Shown here one piece after another: positions 27,119-36,069 of a DNA stretch of 48,718 bases. Positions within the stretch are counted from its first letter, which is position 1; every line of letters begins with the position of its first letter. Source of the stretch: Porphyromonadaceae bacterium (lineage in GTDB: Bacteria; Bacteroidota; Bacteroidia; Bacteroidales; Dysgonomonadaceae); NCBI GenBank assembly GCA_022840285.1, contig JALHIE010000032.1:1-48718 (forward strand), written 5' to 3'. The position numbers were made by a program, and so were the translations under genes. The notes under the pieces were generated by a model that did no database searches, had not been told where the DNA came from, and saw only the letters and a list, made by a program, of their open reading frames with translations.

Positions 27119-27652
27119 ATGATAACCAAGGATGAGGTCTTCAAAATAGGGAAGCTACAAAAACCTTACGGAATAAAAGGTGAAATTTCGCTCGTTTTCG
27201 ATAAACCGGCTTATGCGGGTATCGATACCGAATTCTATTTTCTTGATATCGACCGAATTTTTGTTCCTTTTCTTATCGAGGAAATCACGTTTATAACCGA
27301 CACAGGCTCCCGGGTAAAATTTGAGGACGTGAACGATGAAACCGTGGCTGCCAGGTTTGCCAACCTGCACGTTTTCTTGCTTCGCAAACAGGTGCCTGAA
27401 AATCTGGACGAAGAGAATCCGGATTGGGACTTTTTTATCGGTTACCGGGTTGTCGACCAACATGACCGTAATCTCGGTACCATAGAAAGCGTGGATGCGG
27501 CAACCCTGAATGTTCTTTTTATTGTGAAGAAAGCAAACGAAGAATACCTTATCCCCGCCACGGACGATTTTATCACCCGGATAAACGAAGAACAAAAGAT
27601 TATCTGTATGAATCTACCCGAAGGATTGGTAGATACGGAGGGTAACCTGTAA
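27119..27652 (+). CDS. rimM: 16S rRNA processing protein RimM
   Basis: Ribosome maturation factor that binds S19 and helps finish the 30S head. The 177 residues show the two-domain form: an N-terminal RimM domain (FKIGKLQKPYGIKGEISLVF) and a C-terminal PRC-barrel (about 98-175; DWDFFIGYRVVDQHDRNLG, EEYLIPATDDFI). It follows the DUF4290 gene by 3 bp and is 70 bp ahead of dxr, which has a separate promoter. Confidence 0.93.
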   Translation: MITKDEVFKIGKLQKPYGIKGEISLVFDKPAYAGIDTEFYFLDIDRIFVPFLIEEITFITDTGSRVKFEDVNDETVAARFANLHVFLLRKQVPENLDEENPDWDFFIGYRVVDQHDRNLGTIESVDAATLNVLFIVKKANEEYLIPATDDFITRINEEQKIICMNLPEGLVDTEGNL

Positions 27653-27664
27653 ACTCCAAATTGA

Positions 27665-27695
27665 TTGTAGGGATCCTCGTTTTTTTTTATCTTTG
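27665..27695 (+). promoter_or_regulatory. Bacteroidetes-type promoter of dxr
   Basis: TTG (27665-27667), a 20-bp spacer and TATCTTTG (27688-27695). Transcription should start near 27702. This lies after an in-frame start codon at 27693 and before the ATG at 27723, so it decides the start of dxr. Confidence 0.75.
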
Positions 27696-27722
27696 CACAT
27701 CCCTTTGCAACTGCTGCACTTA

Positions 27723-28913
27723 ATGAATGATCAAAAGCGAAAAATAGCTGTTTTAGGCTCCACAGGCTCCATCGGCACTCAGGCGCTGGATGTTATTTCA
27801 CGGCATCCGGACCGTTTTGAAGCTTATGCGTTGGTAGCCAATAATCAGGTAGACCGTCTGTTGGAACAGGTTCGACGGTTCAAACCCGAAGTGGTGGTCA
27901 TTGCCAATGAAAGCAAGTATGCCGGGTTGAAAGAGGCGCTTTCCGACCTGCCGGTAAAAGTTTGGGCCGGAGCTGAGGCAATTGAACAAGTGGTTCAGGA
28001 TACTGAAATCGATATCGTGTTGACGGCCATGGTTGGTTTTTCCGGATTAAAACCTACAATTTCTGCCATAAAGGCACAAAAAACCATTGCGTTGGCAAAT
28101 AAGGAGACACTGGTTATCGCCGGTGAGTTGATTACCCGGCTGGCTCTCGAAAACAGGACAGCCGTTTTACCCGTTGACTCGGAACATTCGGCCATCTTCC
28201 AATGCCTGAACGGAGAAGGGAGCAACGAAATAGAAAAGATCTTGTTGACAGCGTCGGGTGGTCCTTTCCGGAACTTTTCGATGAATCAGCTGCGGCAGGT
28301 GACCAAAGAGCAGGCTCTTCATCACCCTAACTGGAACATGGGGGCAAAAGTAACCGTCGACTCCTCCACACTGATGAACAAGGGATTGGAAATGATTGAA
28401 GCCAGGTGGCTTTTTGATGTAAATCCTTCCCGGATAGAGATTATAGTCCATCCGCAGTCCATCATCCATTCCATGGTTCAGTTCAAAGACAGATCGATCA
28501 TGGCGCAACTCAGCTTGCCCGATATGCGGATGCCCATCCAATATGCTTTCTCCTATCCCGAAAGAATTCCCTCGGACGTGAAACCGGTAAATTTTTTCGA
28601 ACTGGCCACACTGACTTTCGAAAAGCCCGATACGGAAAGATTCCGCAACCTGAGCCTCGCATACAAATCTATTGAAAACGGAGGCAATATGCCGTGCATC
28701 ATGAATGCCGCAAACGAAATAGCGGTGGAATTGTTTCTGCAGGAAAAAATTGGTTTTCTGCAAATGAGCGACCTTATTGAACAAACGCTCATAAATACTG
28801 TTTTTATCCAGAATCCTTCGTTGGAAGATTACATACAGACCGATACCGAAGCCCGGGAAATTGCGCTGGAAGCATCAAAAAGACTATCAGGTGGCAAAAT
28901 TTTCGGGTTCTGA
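27723..28913 (+). CDS. dxr: 1-deoxy-D-xylulose 5-phosphate reductoisomerase
   Basis: Second enzyme of the methylerythritol phosphate isoprenoid pathway; makes MEP from DXP with NADPH. I start it at the ATG at 27723 (MNDQKRKIAVLGSTGSIG), giving 396 residues, because the promoter would exclude the upstream 27693 start. Visible motifs are the nucleotide loop GSTGSIG, NKETLV, the metal-binding PVDSEHSAIFQ, LLTASGGPFR and HPNWNMGAKVTVDSSTLMNK. It is followed 47 bp later by rseP on the same strand, a common arrangement. Confidence 0.97.
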   Translation: MNDQKRKIAVLGSTGSIGTQALDVISRHPDRFEAYALVANNQVDRLLEQVRRFKPEVVVIANESKYAGLKEALSDLPVKVWAGAEAIEQVVQDTEIDIVLTAMVGFSGLKPTISAIKAQKTIALANKETLVIAGELITRLALENRTAVLPVDSEHSAIFQCLNGEGSNEIEKILLTASGGPFRNFSMNQLRQVTKEQALHHPNWNMGAKVTVDSSTLMNKGLEMIEARWLFDVNPSRIEIIVHPQSIIHSMVQFKDRSIMAQLSLPDMRMPIQYAFSYPERIPSDVKPVNFFELATLTFEKPDTERFRNLSLAYKSIENGGNMPCIMNAANEIAVELFLQEKIGFLQMSDLIEQTLINTVFIQNPSLEDYIQTDTEAREIALEASKRLSGGKIFGF

Positions 28914-28960
28914 TTTTTAATTTACAAGAATATAAACTATACTTTAGCTGAGATAATTTA

Positions 28961-30283
28961 ATGGAGACTTTTTTAATTAAAGCGTTGCAACTGATACTGA
29001 GCTTGTCTATTCTCGTCGTTATTCACGAGTTTGGGCATTTTATTTTTGCCCGAGTTTTCAAAATTCGCGTAGAGAAGTTCTATCTTTTCTTTGATCCGTG
29101 GTTTGCCCTGTTCAGGTATAAACCCAGAAACAGCGAAACGGAATACGGTGTAGGATGGTTGCCACTGGGCGGCTATGTGAAAATTTCGGGGATGATAGAC
29201 GAGTCTATGGATAAGGAACAAATGGCTCAACCCGTTCAACCGTGGGAATTTCGTGCAAAATCAACCTGGCAGAGACTTTTGGTGATGATTGGTGGTGTTT
29301 TGTTCAACATTATCCTGGCGTTTTTCATTTACTCGATGATCGTTTTCAGGTGGGGAGATTCATACATTCCGATGAGTAAGGTGAAACCGGGAATGGAGTT
29401 TAGTGAAACAGCCGAAAGAGCCGGCTTTAGAGACGGTGACATCCTTTTGTTTGCCGATGGAAAAGAAATCATTGACCGGGCAGGGATTGTTGATAATTTT
29501 GCCGCTCAGGTGATCGATGCCCAGACCGTTACGGTGCTGAGAAACGGAAAGGAGATAAATATCCCGATGCCGGCCGATTTTGTCCAACAGCTTATGCGCG
29601 ACAAGAAAGGTTTTGCTGGATACAAAGATGAGGTGCCGACCGTAGTGGAGGAGGTTCAGAAAGGCTCCGAGGCAGAAAAGATCGGTCTTATGAAAGGCGA
29701 CAGCCTGGTGAGAGTGAACAGTGTATTAACACCTACGTTTCAGGATTTCAGGAGTGAACTCCAAAAAAATAAAGGACGACGGATCTCTGTTGACTTTTAT
29801 CGGGACGGTGTGCTTCAAACCGCTTCAGCCCAGTTGGATACAACCGCTGTGTTAGGGTTTAACATTGCATCTTACCTGGTGACGGACCATTATTCGTTTT
29901 TTGCTTCGTTCCCGGCAGGGATGAAGTATGGCTTACGCACATTAAAGGGATATGTCTCCCAATTCAAGCACATATTCACTAAGGAAGGAGCATCGTCACT
30001 GGGGGGATTCGGAACCATCGGAAATCTTTTCCCGGCAAAATGGAACTGGTACTCGTTTTGGATGATGACGGCATTTCTTTCGGTAATTTTGGCGTTCATG
30101 AATATTCTACCCATTCCCGGGCTGGATGGAGGGCACGTTCTCTTTCTACTCGTTGAAGCTATTTCCGGAAGAAAACCAAGCGACAAATTCCTGGAGTATG
30201 CACAGATTGCCGGTATGTTCCTGCTTATAGGGCTGGTTCTGTATGCCAACGGAATGGATATTGTGAGGGCGATATTTAAATAA
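28961..30283 (+). CDS. rseP: Site-2 metalloprotease RseP
   Basis: Intramembrane zinc protease that cuts anti-sigma factors and leftover signal peptides. The 440 residues have the zinc motif H22-E-F-G-H26 in the first membrane helix and the third ligand D389 in ILPIPGLDGGH. Two periplasmic PDZ-like domains lie between (about 125-200 and 205-285; AERAGFRDGDILLF and AEKIGLMKGDSLVRV). It is the obvious candidate protease for the membrane anti-sigma encoded at 16639-17022, which is inference only. Confidence 0.95.
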   Translation: METFLIKALQLILSLSILVVIHEFGHFIFARVFKIRVEKFYLFFDPWFALFRYKPRNSETEYGVGWLPLGGYVKISGMIDESMDKEQMAQPVQPWEFRAKSTWQRLLVMIGGVLFNIILAFFIYSMIVFRWGDSYIPMSKVKPGMEFSETAERAGFRDGDILLFADGKEIIDRAGIVDNFAAQVIDAQTVTVLRNGKEINIPMPADFVQQLMRDKKGFAGYKDEVPTVVEEVQKGSEAEKIGLMKGDSLVRVNSVLTPTFQDFRSELQKNKGRRISVDFYRDGVLQTASAQLDTTAVLGFNIASYLVTDHYSFFASFPAGMKYGLRTLKGYVSQFKHIFTKEGASSLGGFGTIGNLFPAKWNWYSFWMMTAFLSVILAFMNILPIPGLDGGHVLFLLVEAISGRKPSDKFLEYAQIAGMFLLIGLVLYANGMDIVRAIFK

Positions 30284-30320
30284 TTCATAATCTATAGTGG
30301 GAGAAGTTGTTCGGGCTTTT

Positions 30321-30348
30321 TAACCCGTAACCCGTAACTCATAACCCG
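30321..30348 (+). repeat. Imperfect heptamer repeats in the metF leader
   Basis: Four adjacent 7-mers: TAACCCG, TAACCCG, TAACTCA and TAACCCG, ending 5 bp before the metF ATG. An upstream CGGG at 30312-30315 could pair with any of the CCCG copies and cover the start region. Confidence 0.7.
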
Positions 30349-30353
30349 AAAAA

Positions 30354-31304
30354 ATGAAAATTTCAGATCTTATATATCAGACTTCGAAACCGGTGTTTTC
30401 TTTTGAACTGCTCCCGCCGTTGAAAGGAAACAGCATCAAACAGGTTTTTAATACGATTGACCGGTTGAAAGAGTTTGGGCCGAAGTACATCAACATTACC
30501 ACGCACCACAGCGAAAACATTTACAAGGAAGATGAAGACGGCATTATCCGGAAAATGAATGTGAGAAAACGTCCGGGCTCGGTGGCCATTGCCGCGGCCA
30601 TTCAGAATAAATACGGTATCCGGGCGGTACCGCACATTATCTCACAGGGCTTTTCAAAAGAAGAAACGGAATATGCGTTGATTGACCTTTCGTTTCTGGG
30701 TGTTACAGACCTGTTGTTGCTGCGCGGTGATACCAAAAAGCTGGATGCCGACCAACGAAAAATGGATTGTCACTCCTACGCAACAGGATTACAGGAGCAA
30801 GTGAATAATTTTAACAACGGGATCGCCCTGGACGGCTCCACTTTTCCGGTACCCGAAACTCCGTTTACCTATGGAATGGCCTGTTATCCCGAGAAACACG
30901 AAGAGTCTCCCAATATGGAGTCGGAGATCTATTATACCAAAATGAAAGCCAAGAACGGCGCTGACTATCTTGTGACGCAGATGTTTTTTGATAATCAAAA
31001 ATACTTCGATTTCGTTGATCGTTGTCGCTCCGAAGGAGTTACTATTCCCATCGTGCCGGGTATAAAACCGATTCATTTAAAAAATCAGCTAAATATTCTT
31101 CCCAAGATCTTCAGGACGGAAATTCCCGAAGAACTGGAGCGTGAACTGCGCAAATGCAAAACCGATGCCGATGCCGTAGAGGTAGGGGTGGAGTGGTGCC
31201 TTTTGCAAAGCAGGGAGTTGATGCAGCGGAGTGTGCCCGGAATCCACTTTTATGCCTTGGGTGCGACTGAAAGCATATACCGGGTGGCCCGGGAGGTGTA
31301 TTGA
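30354..31304 (+). CDS. metF: Methylenetetrahydrofolate reductase
   Basis: FAD enzyme that reduces 5,10-methylene-THF to 5-methyl-THF for methionine synthesis. The 316 residues fit the family. Motifs include FSFELLPP near the start with the catalytic Glu, INITTHHS, LLLRGDTKK, FTYGMACYPEKHEE and YLVTQMFFDNQKYFDFVDRC. It lies 70 bp after rseP and converges on the phosphate transporter gene with a 5-bp gap. Heptamer repeats precede it. Confidence 0.95.
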   Translation: MKISDLIYQTSKPVFSFELLPPLKGNSIKQVFNTIDRLKEFGPKYINITTHHSENIYKEDEDGIIRKMNVRKRPGSVAIAAAIQNKYGIRAVPHIISQGFSKEETEYALIDLSFLGVTDLLLLRGDTKKLDADQRKMDCHSYATGLQEQVNNFNNGIALDGSTFPVPETPFTYGMACYPEKHEESPNMESEIYYTKMKAKNGADYLVTQMFFDNQKYFDFVDRCRSEGVTIPIVPGIKPIHLKNQLNILPKIFRTEIPEELERELRKCKTDADAVEVGVEWCLLQSRELMQRSVPGIHFYALGATESIYRVAREVY

Positions 31305-31309
31305 AATCC

Positions 31310-32211
31310 TTAAAAATAGAGGAGCTTTCCCGCCGTAAAATAAACGAGAGCAGCAATTAGTGCACTGACAGGAATAGTCAATATCCATGCAACAAGCAGT
31401 TTCCTGGTGACTCCCCAGCGGACAGCCGATAACCGTTTTACCGAACCAACACCAATGATTGCTCCTGTGATGGTGTGGGTAGTACTTACGGGGATTTTCA
31501 GGAACTCGGTGAGATACAGTGTGAGGGCACCGGCAGTCTCCGCAACAACCCCTTCAAACGGGGTTACCTTGGTGATGCGTGTCCCCATAGTCTTGACAAT
31601 TTTCCAACCGCCGGACATCGTGCCCAACGAAATGGCAAAAAAGCAGGAGAATGCTACCCAGTTGGGTAGATCACTGATGGACTCAATACCGAACCCGATC
31701 TCAGGGTGCTGGATGTGGGTGGCGATTAATGCGGCGGCGATGATACCCATTACTTTTTGAGAGTCGTTCAGTCCGTGACCGATACTGAACAGGGCTGACG
31801 ATACGAGCTGGAAATGCTTAAACCACGTGTTCGCCTTGTGTGGATTTGCACGTTTTACAGACCATTGCAGGGCTATGGTGAGTATCATGGCCACCAGCAT
31901 CCCTACCAGGGGCGCAATGAAAATAAAGGATGCAATTTTCACAATCACGGAAACCTTGATGACCGAAAAACTGGCCCATTTTGCTATGGCCGCACCGGCA
32001 AATCCCCCGATCAACGTATGAGAAGACGACGAGGGAATCCCAAGCCACCAGGTCAGCAGGTTCCACGTAATGGCTGCAATCAATCCGGAAAAGATAATGG
32101 GAAGGGTGATGAACTCGGCAATCACGGTTTTTGAAACGGTGTCGGCAATTCCAAAGCCGCCGATAAGGTATTTGTAAGCGCTAAGGAGATAATAACGATT
32201 AATAACGTCAT
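31310..32211 (-). pseudogene. PiT-family inorganic phosphate transporter, 5' end deleted and frameshifted
   Basis: A low-affinity phosphate/cation symporter. The body is intact from FGIADTVSK onward, with GIPSSSSHTLIGGFAGAA, IGHGLNDSQKVMGII and VSTTHTITGAIIGVGSVKR. The natural start is the ATG at 32209-32211 (MTLLIVIISLALT), but this frame is lost near 32174-32179, where the sequence jumps into YKYLIGGFGIAD in another frame. By comparison with the family, about 45 residues are missing, including the first GxxDAAN-type motif of the inverted repeat. An alternative frame open to 32284 would add non-homologous residues overlapping the upstream gene and is unlikely. It is the second gene of a DUF47/PiT operon. 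Confidence 0.8.
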
Positions 32212-32267
32212 ACAAATTGCTATAAGTAAAGATAAAATGGAATGAAAAACAGCAAGGGGTAACTCTT

Positions 32268-32915
32268 TTACGCGTATTTAACAATAATCGTCTTTATAAT
32301 CTTTCCTACGCCTTCCGCTGCATCGGTAGCTTTTTCAAGCTCAAACATGATCTCTTTCTTTTTTATCAACTCGATGCTTTCTTTTTGATTTTCAAACAAG
32401 TCGATAAGGAAGTGTTCGTAAACATCGTCAGCCCTGTTTTCAATGAGATGCAGTTCCCGGCAATATTCAGACACCCTTTTTCTGCTTTTCTTCAGGACAT
32501 CCAATTCATTTACGGCTTTTTCTATCTGAACAGACGCCTCTATGATCAGTTCGACCATATCTTTGGCGGCTGCCGGCATCTCTTTGGGATTATACAAAAA
32601 AACTTTCTTGGCAGCGCTGTTGATGTAATCCGTGACATCGTCCATTTTGGTTGCCAGGTTATGAATGTCTTCGCGATCAAAAGGTGTGATAAAAGTAGCA
32701 TTCAGTTCATCAAAAATTTTGTTGGAAAGGGTATCCCCTTTGCGTTCTTCCTCTTTAATTTTCTTGTAATAATCAGCAGCATTGGTGTGATTGCCTTTTT
32801 CCACAAACTCCAACATTAAATAAGATGCCGATTTTATTACTTCTACTATCCCTTTCAATAGCGGAAAGAACTTGGGTTCTTTTGGTGTGAACTTGCTAAA
32901 AAATGAATTATTCAT
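32268..32915 (-). CDS. DUF47 (PhoU-like) phosphate transport regulator
   Basis: A 215-residue all-helical protein. I start it at the ATG at 32915 (MNNSFFSKFTPKEPKFFPLL); the frame is open further upstream but without family residues. Typical features are ENRADDVYEHFLIDLF and the paired E/D-rich helices (KEEERKGDTLSNKIFDELN; FDREDIHNLATKMDDVTDYI), which bind metal clusters in PhoU-like folds. DUF47 genes are usually placed before a PiT phosphate transporter, as here (56 bp gap), and are thought to control it. A CAAAATTA box at 33006-33013 (TAATTTTG on the minus strand) could be its -7 element. Confidence 0.92.
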   Translation of the reverse strand: MNNSFFSKFTPKEPKFFPLLKGIVEVIKSASYLMLEFVEKGNHTNAADYYKKIKEEERKGDTLSNKIFDELNATFITPFDREDIHNLATKMDDVTDYINSAAKKVFLYNPKEMPAAAKDMVELIIEASVQIEKAVNELDVLKKSRKRVSEYCRELHLIENRADDVYEHFLIDLFENQKESIELIKKKEIMFELEKATDAAEGVGKIIKTIIVKYA

Positions 32916-33219
32916 TGTCCTTTTGTATCTATAAATTTCAGAAGACGGTTGCGGAACAGGCGCAGTTTTTTTGATCAACACGGGCCTATAAGCAAAAAAA
33001 TCACGCAAAATTACTTCATTTTTTTTAATTCTTAGTTAAGAAATTGTTTTGGATTTTAAATTTCTTCAAAACAACCCGCTGTTATGCGCGATTTGAAAAT
33101 CCAATCCATCAAAAAGGGGACCTGAAATAAAAATAAGCATAAAGCATGGCAGGAAAAAAATCACGCTTTTCAGTTTCGCTCTTTTTCATTACTTTTGTAT
33201 AATCAAGAACGGAGGATAC

Positions 33220-34329
33220 ATGTATTTTCGCAACATCATAGGGCTTCAGGATGTTAAAAAACACCTGACCGATTCTGTGCAGCGGGGTTATATCCCGCAT
33301 GCCCGGTTATTTCACGGTCCGGAAGGTGTGGGAAAACTGCCGTTGGCCATTGCTTATGCCAGATACCTGAACTGCGAAGACAGAACGATGGAAGATTCCT
33401 GCGGAAAATGTGCGTCGTGTCATAAATTCGATAAACTGACGCACCCCGATCTGCATTTCGTGTTTCCGGTGGTAAAATCGAAAGTGAGCGACGAGTTTTT
33501 ACCCGAGTGGCGCGAGTTTTTGAGTGGACAGGCTTATTTCAACTTGAACGATTGGCTCAACTTCATCAATGCCGAGAATGCACAGGGCATTATTTACTCG
33601 AAAGAGAGCGATGAGATTTTCCGCAAACTGAGCCTGAAGGTTTACGAGGCACTATATAAGGTAATGATAGTGTGGCTGCCCGAGAAGATGCACGACGCTT
33701 GTGCTAATAAATTACTGAAACTGATAGAAGAGCCTCCGGAAAACACTGTCTTTCTGCTGGTTTCCGAAGATTTGGAACACGTGCTGCCTACCATTCAGTC
33801 GCGTTGCCAGCCGTTGAACATCCGGGCTGTCGAGCCGGATGAAATGGTGGCATCCATCCGGTCGGTTTATGGTTTACAGGAAGAGGATGCAAAATACGTG
33901 GCGCATATCGCCAACGGGAGTTTTTCAAAAGCCGTTAGCATTATCCAGTCTGCCGATGACAACAAATATTTTTTTTCCTTGTTTAAGGAGATGATGCGCG
34001 CTTCGGTATCGAGAAACATTAGGGCAATAAAATCGGTTGCTGGTGAGATGGCTTCCATGGGTAGGGAAATGCAAAAAAGCTATTTGCTGTATTGCCTACG
34101 CCTGTTTCGGGAGTTTTTCATATACAACTTCAATGAACCCGACATGATCTATCTCAGCAATGAAGAAAAAGAATTTGGTGAACGTTTCGCTCCTTTCATC
34201 AACGTAGAGAACATCCAACCGTTTAATGACGAGTTTCAGCTTGCCTACCGGCAAATTGAGCAAAACGGAAATGCAAAAATTATTTTTTTGGACTTATGTT
34301 TAAAAGGCACAATGCTGTTAAAAAAATAA
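33220..34329 (+). CDS. holB: DNA polymerase III delta prime subunit
   Basis: Clamp-loader subunit of 369 residues. The N-terminal AAA+ domain has FHGPEGVGKLPLAIAYARYL, with Leu in place of the usual Thr/Ser after the P-loop lysine, so ATP binding is probably lost, as is known for other delta prime proteins. A zinc module CGKCASCHKF follows. LLKLIEEPPENTVFLLVSED and IQSRCQPLNI (SRC motif) are diagnostic of clamp-loader subunits. A TACTTTTG box at 33190-33197 is a probable -7 element. It is followed by ricT and gldH on the same strand, 71 bp away. Confidence 0.93.
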   Translation: MYFRNIIGLQDVKKHLTDSVQRGYIPHARLFHGPEGVGKLPLAIAYARYLNCEDRTMEDSCGKCASCHKFDKLTHPDLHFVFPVVKSKVSDEFLPEWREFLSGQAYFNLNDWLNFINAENAQGIIYSKESDEIFRKLSLKVYEALYKVMIVWLPEKMHDACANKLLKLIEEPPENTVFLLVSEDLEHVLPTIQSRCQPLNIRAVEPDEMVASIRSVYGLQEEDAKYVAHIANGSFSKAVSIIQSADDNKYFFSLFKEMMRASVSRNIRAIKSVAGEMASMGREMQKSYLLYCLRLFREFFIYNFNEPDMIYLSNEEKEFGERFAPFINVENIQPFNDEFQLAYRQIEQNGNAKIIFLDLCLKGTMLLKK

Positions 34330-34400
34330 GTGGGCAAACAACCGTTGAATGACAGGAAGTGAAACAACGTTCGCCCATAGACAACAACAAAAACTGTATT

Positions 34401-35606
34401 ATGGATAGAGAAAAATTATCAGATAAATTAGCGGATATTGTTCCCGAAAGAGTAAAGACTGCACGGAACACCGGATCCTGCAAGGGATGTCCCAAACACT
34501 CCACTAAACTTCATGTTTATGACTGGCTGCACGATTTTCCCGAAATGCAGGAACTGACCAATATGGTAGAAGTTCAGTTTAAAAATACCCGGAAAGGATA
34601 TTACACGAACAGCAACAATATCGATTTGAAAAAGGGGGATGTTGTGGCCGTTGAAGCTTCTCCCGGTCACGATATCGGAACGGTAACACTTACCGGAAAA
34701 CTGGTGGAGGCACAGATGCGTAAAAACAACTACCGAGAAGATGGCAACAGCGGTCCGAGACGAGTTTACCGTGTAGTACGTCCGGCAGATATGGAAAAGT
34801 ACGATCTGGCCAAAGCAAAAGAGCAACCTACCATGATTCGTGCCAGGGAGATGGCTGAGAGTCTTGGTCTGAATATGAAAATTGGAGACGTTGAATATCA
34901 GGGAGATGGAAGTAAGGCCATTTTTTATTACATTGCCGATGAACGGGTGGACTTTAGACAGTTGATCAAGGATTTTGCCTCGGAATTCAGGGTAAAGATC
35001 GAGATGAAGCAAATTGGCGCACGCCAGGAAGCCGGAAGGATAGGGGGTGTGGGCCCTTGCGGACGTGAGCTATGCTGTAGCAGTTGGATGTCGAGTTTTG
35101 TGTCGGTATCTACTTCAGCTGCCCGGTACCAGGATATCTCCTTTAATCCGCAAAAATTAGCGGGGCAATGCGGAAAATTGAAATGCTGCATGAATTATGA
35201 GGTGGATGCGTATGTGGAAGCCAGCAGAAAGTTGCCGTCGCGTGAGATTGTCCTGCAGACCAAAGACAGTGATTATTTTCACTTCAAAACAGATATTTTA
35301 TCGGGTCAGATCACATATTCTACCGACAAGAACAATCCGGTAAACCTGGAGACAATTTCAAAAGACAGGGCATTTCAACTCATTGAGTGGAATAAAAAAG
35401 GGAAAAAACCTTCAAAATTAGTATCTGAAACCGAGTCCGTTGAAGTAAAAGAAGAAGCTATCCAGAACGATTTGTTGGGAGATCAGAGCATTACCCGTTT
35501 CGATAAAAAAGATGGCGGAAGTACCTCAAAGAGGAGAAAACCAAGAAGAGGAAGACAGGACAACAGAAACAGGAAAGGAAAACCACCGAAACAAAATGAG
35601 GAGTAA
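34401..35606 (+). CDS. ricT: PSP1-domain protein, RicT-like
   Basis: A 401-residue protein with an N-terminal cysteine motif (CKGCPKH), a central PSP1 C-terminal domain (REMAESLGLNMKIGDVEYQ; FYYIADERVDFRQLIKDF) and cysteine-rich motifs GPCGRELCCSSW and QCGKLKCCMNYE, where an Fe-S cluster is bound in the Bacillus RicT complex. The lysine/arginine-rich C-terminal tail suggests nucleic-acid binding. I start at the ATG at 34401 (MDREKLSD); an in-frame ATG at 34359 adds 14 non-homologous residues. In Bacillus, RicT acts in RNA maturation; in Bacteroidetes the gene is regularly between holB and gldH. Confidence 0.88.
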   Translation: MDREKLSDKLADIVPERVKTARNTGSCKGCPKHSTKLHVYDWLHDFPEMQELTNMVEVQFKNTRKGYYTNSNNIDLKKGDVVAVEASPGHDIGTVTLTGKLVEAQMRKNNYREDGNSGPRRVYRVVRPADMEKYDLAKAKEQPTMIRAREMAESLGLNMKIGDVEYQGDGSKAIFYYIADERVDFRQLIKDFASEFRVKIEMKQIGARQEAGRIGGVGPCGRELCCSSWMSSFVSVSTSAARYQDISFNPQKLAGQCGKLKCCMNYEVDAYVEASRKLPSREIVLQTKDSDYFHFKTDILSGQITYSTDKNNPVNLETISKDRAFQLIEWNKKGKKPSKLVSETESVEVKEEAIQNDLLGDQSITRFDKKDGGSTSKRRKPRRGRQDNRNRKGKPPKQNEE

Positions 35607-36060
35607 GCTGCATATCGGTTTTTTTGTTGTTTTTTCTTTTTTACTTTCGTGTGACGATGGAGCGGTTTATCACCGTTTTCAACCGATCAAAAACAACAGC
35701 TGGAACAAGCAGGATATAGTTGATTTTTTGATCGACTCGCTTTTCGTTGATCCGTATAAAAGATACGATGTTGAGCTGGAGATTGTTAATAACAACCAGT
35801 ATCCGTATCGGAACATCTGGTTACTCGTTCAGCAGAACATGACGGATACGGCGTTTGTTAGCGATACAGTCGAGATAACCCTGGCTGATCCTCAAGGAAA
35901 ATGGCTGGGAAAAGGCAGTGCGGGGCTCTATCAGTTGTCGGTTCCCTACAAAACATCCGTTACCCTGGATTCTATGCGCGCTTATCTTGTCCGCATTCGT
36001 CAGGTGATGAAAGATAACCCTATTAAAGGTATTGAAAAAGTGGGGGTGTTGGTAAAATAA
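35596..36060 (+). CDS. gldH: Gliding motility lipoprotein GldH
   Basis: A 154-residue lipoprotein with signal peptide MRSKLHIGFFVVFSFLLSC (lipobox Cys19) and a beta-rich domain containing YDVELEIVNNNQYPYRNIWL and GKWLGKGSAGLYQLSVPYK, typical of GldH. The ATG at 35596 overlaps the ricT stop codon region by 11 bp in another frame. GldH is needed for gliding in Flavobacterium, but it is also found in non-gliding Bacteroidales, where its role is unclear. It converges on the YceI gene with a 9-bp gap. Confidence 0.9.
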   Translation: MRSKLHIGFFVVFSFLLSCDDGAVYHRFQPIKNNSWNKQDIVDFLIDSLFVDPYKRYDVELEIVNNNQYPYRNIWLLVQQNMTDTAFVSDTVEITLADPQGKWLGKGSAGLYQLSVPYKTSVTLDSMRAYLVRIRQVMKDNPIKGIEKVGVLVK

Positions 36061-36069
36061 GTACAGTGC

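Noticed and set aside
27693..27722. Upstream start codon of dxr
   Set aside because: It lies inside the -7 box of a well-formed promoter, so it would not be on the transcript.
31310..32284. Reading the phosphate transporter as a complete gene from 32284
   Set aside because: The first 37 residues of that frame have no similarity to the family and overlap the DUF47 gene, while a normal PiT start is present out of frame at 32211.
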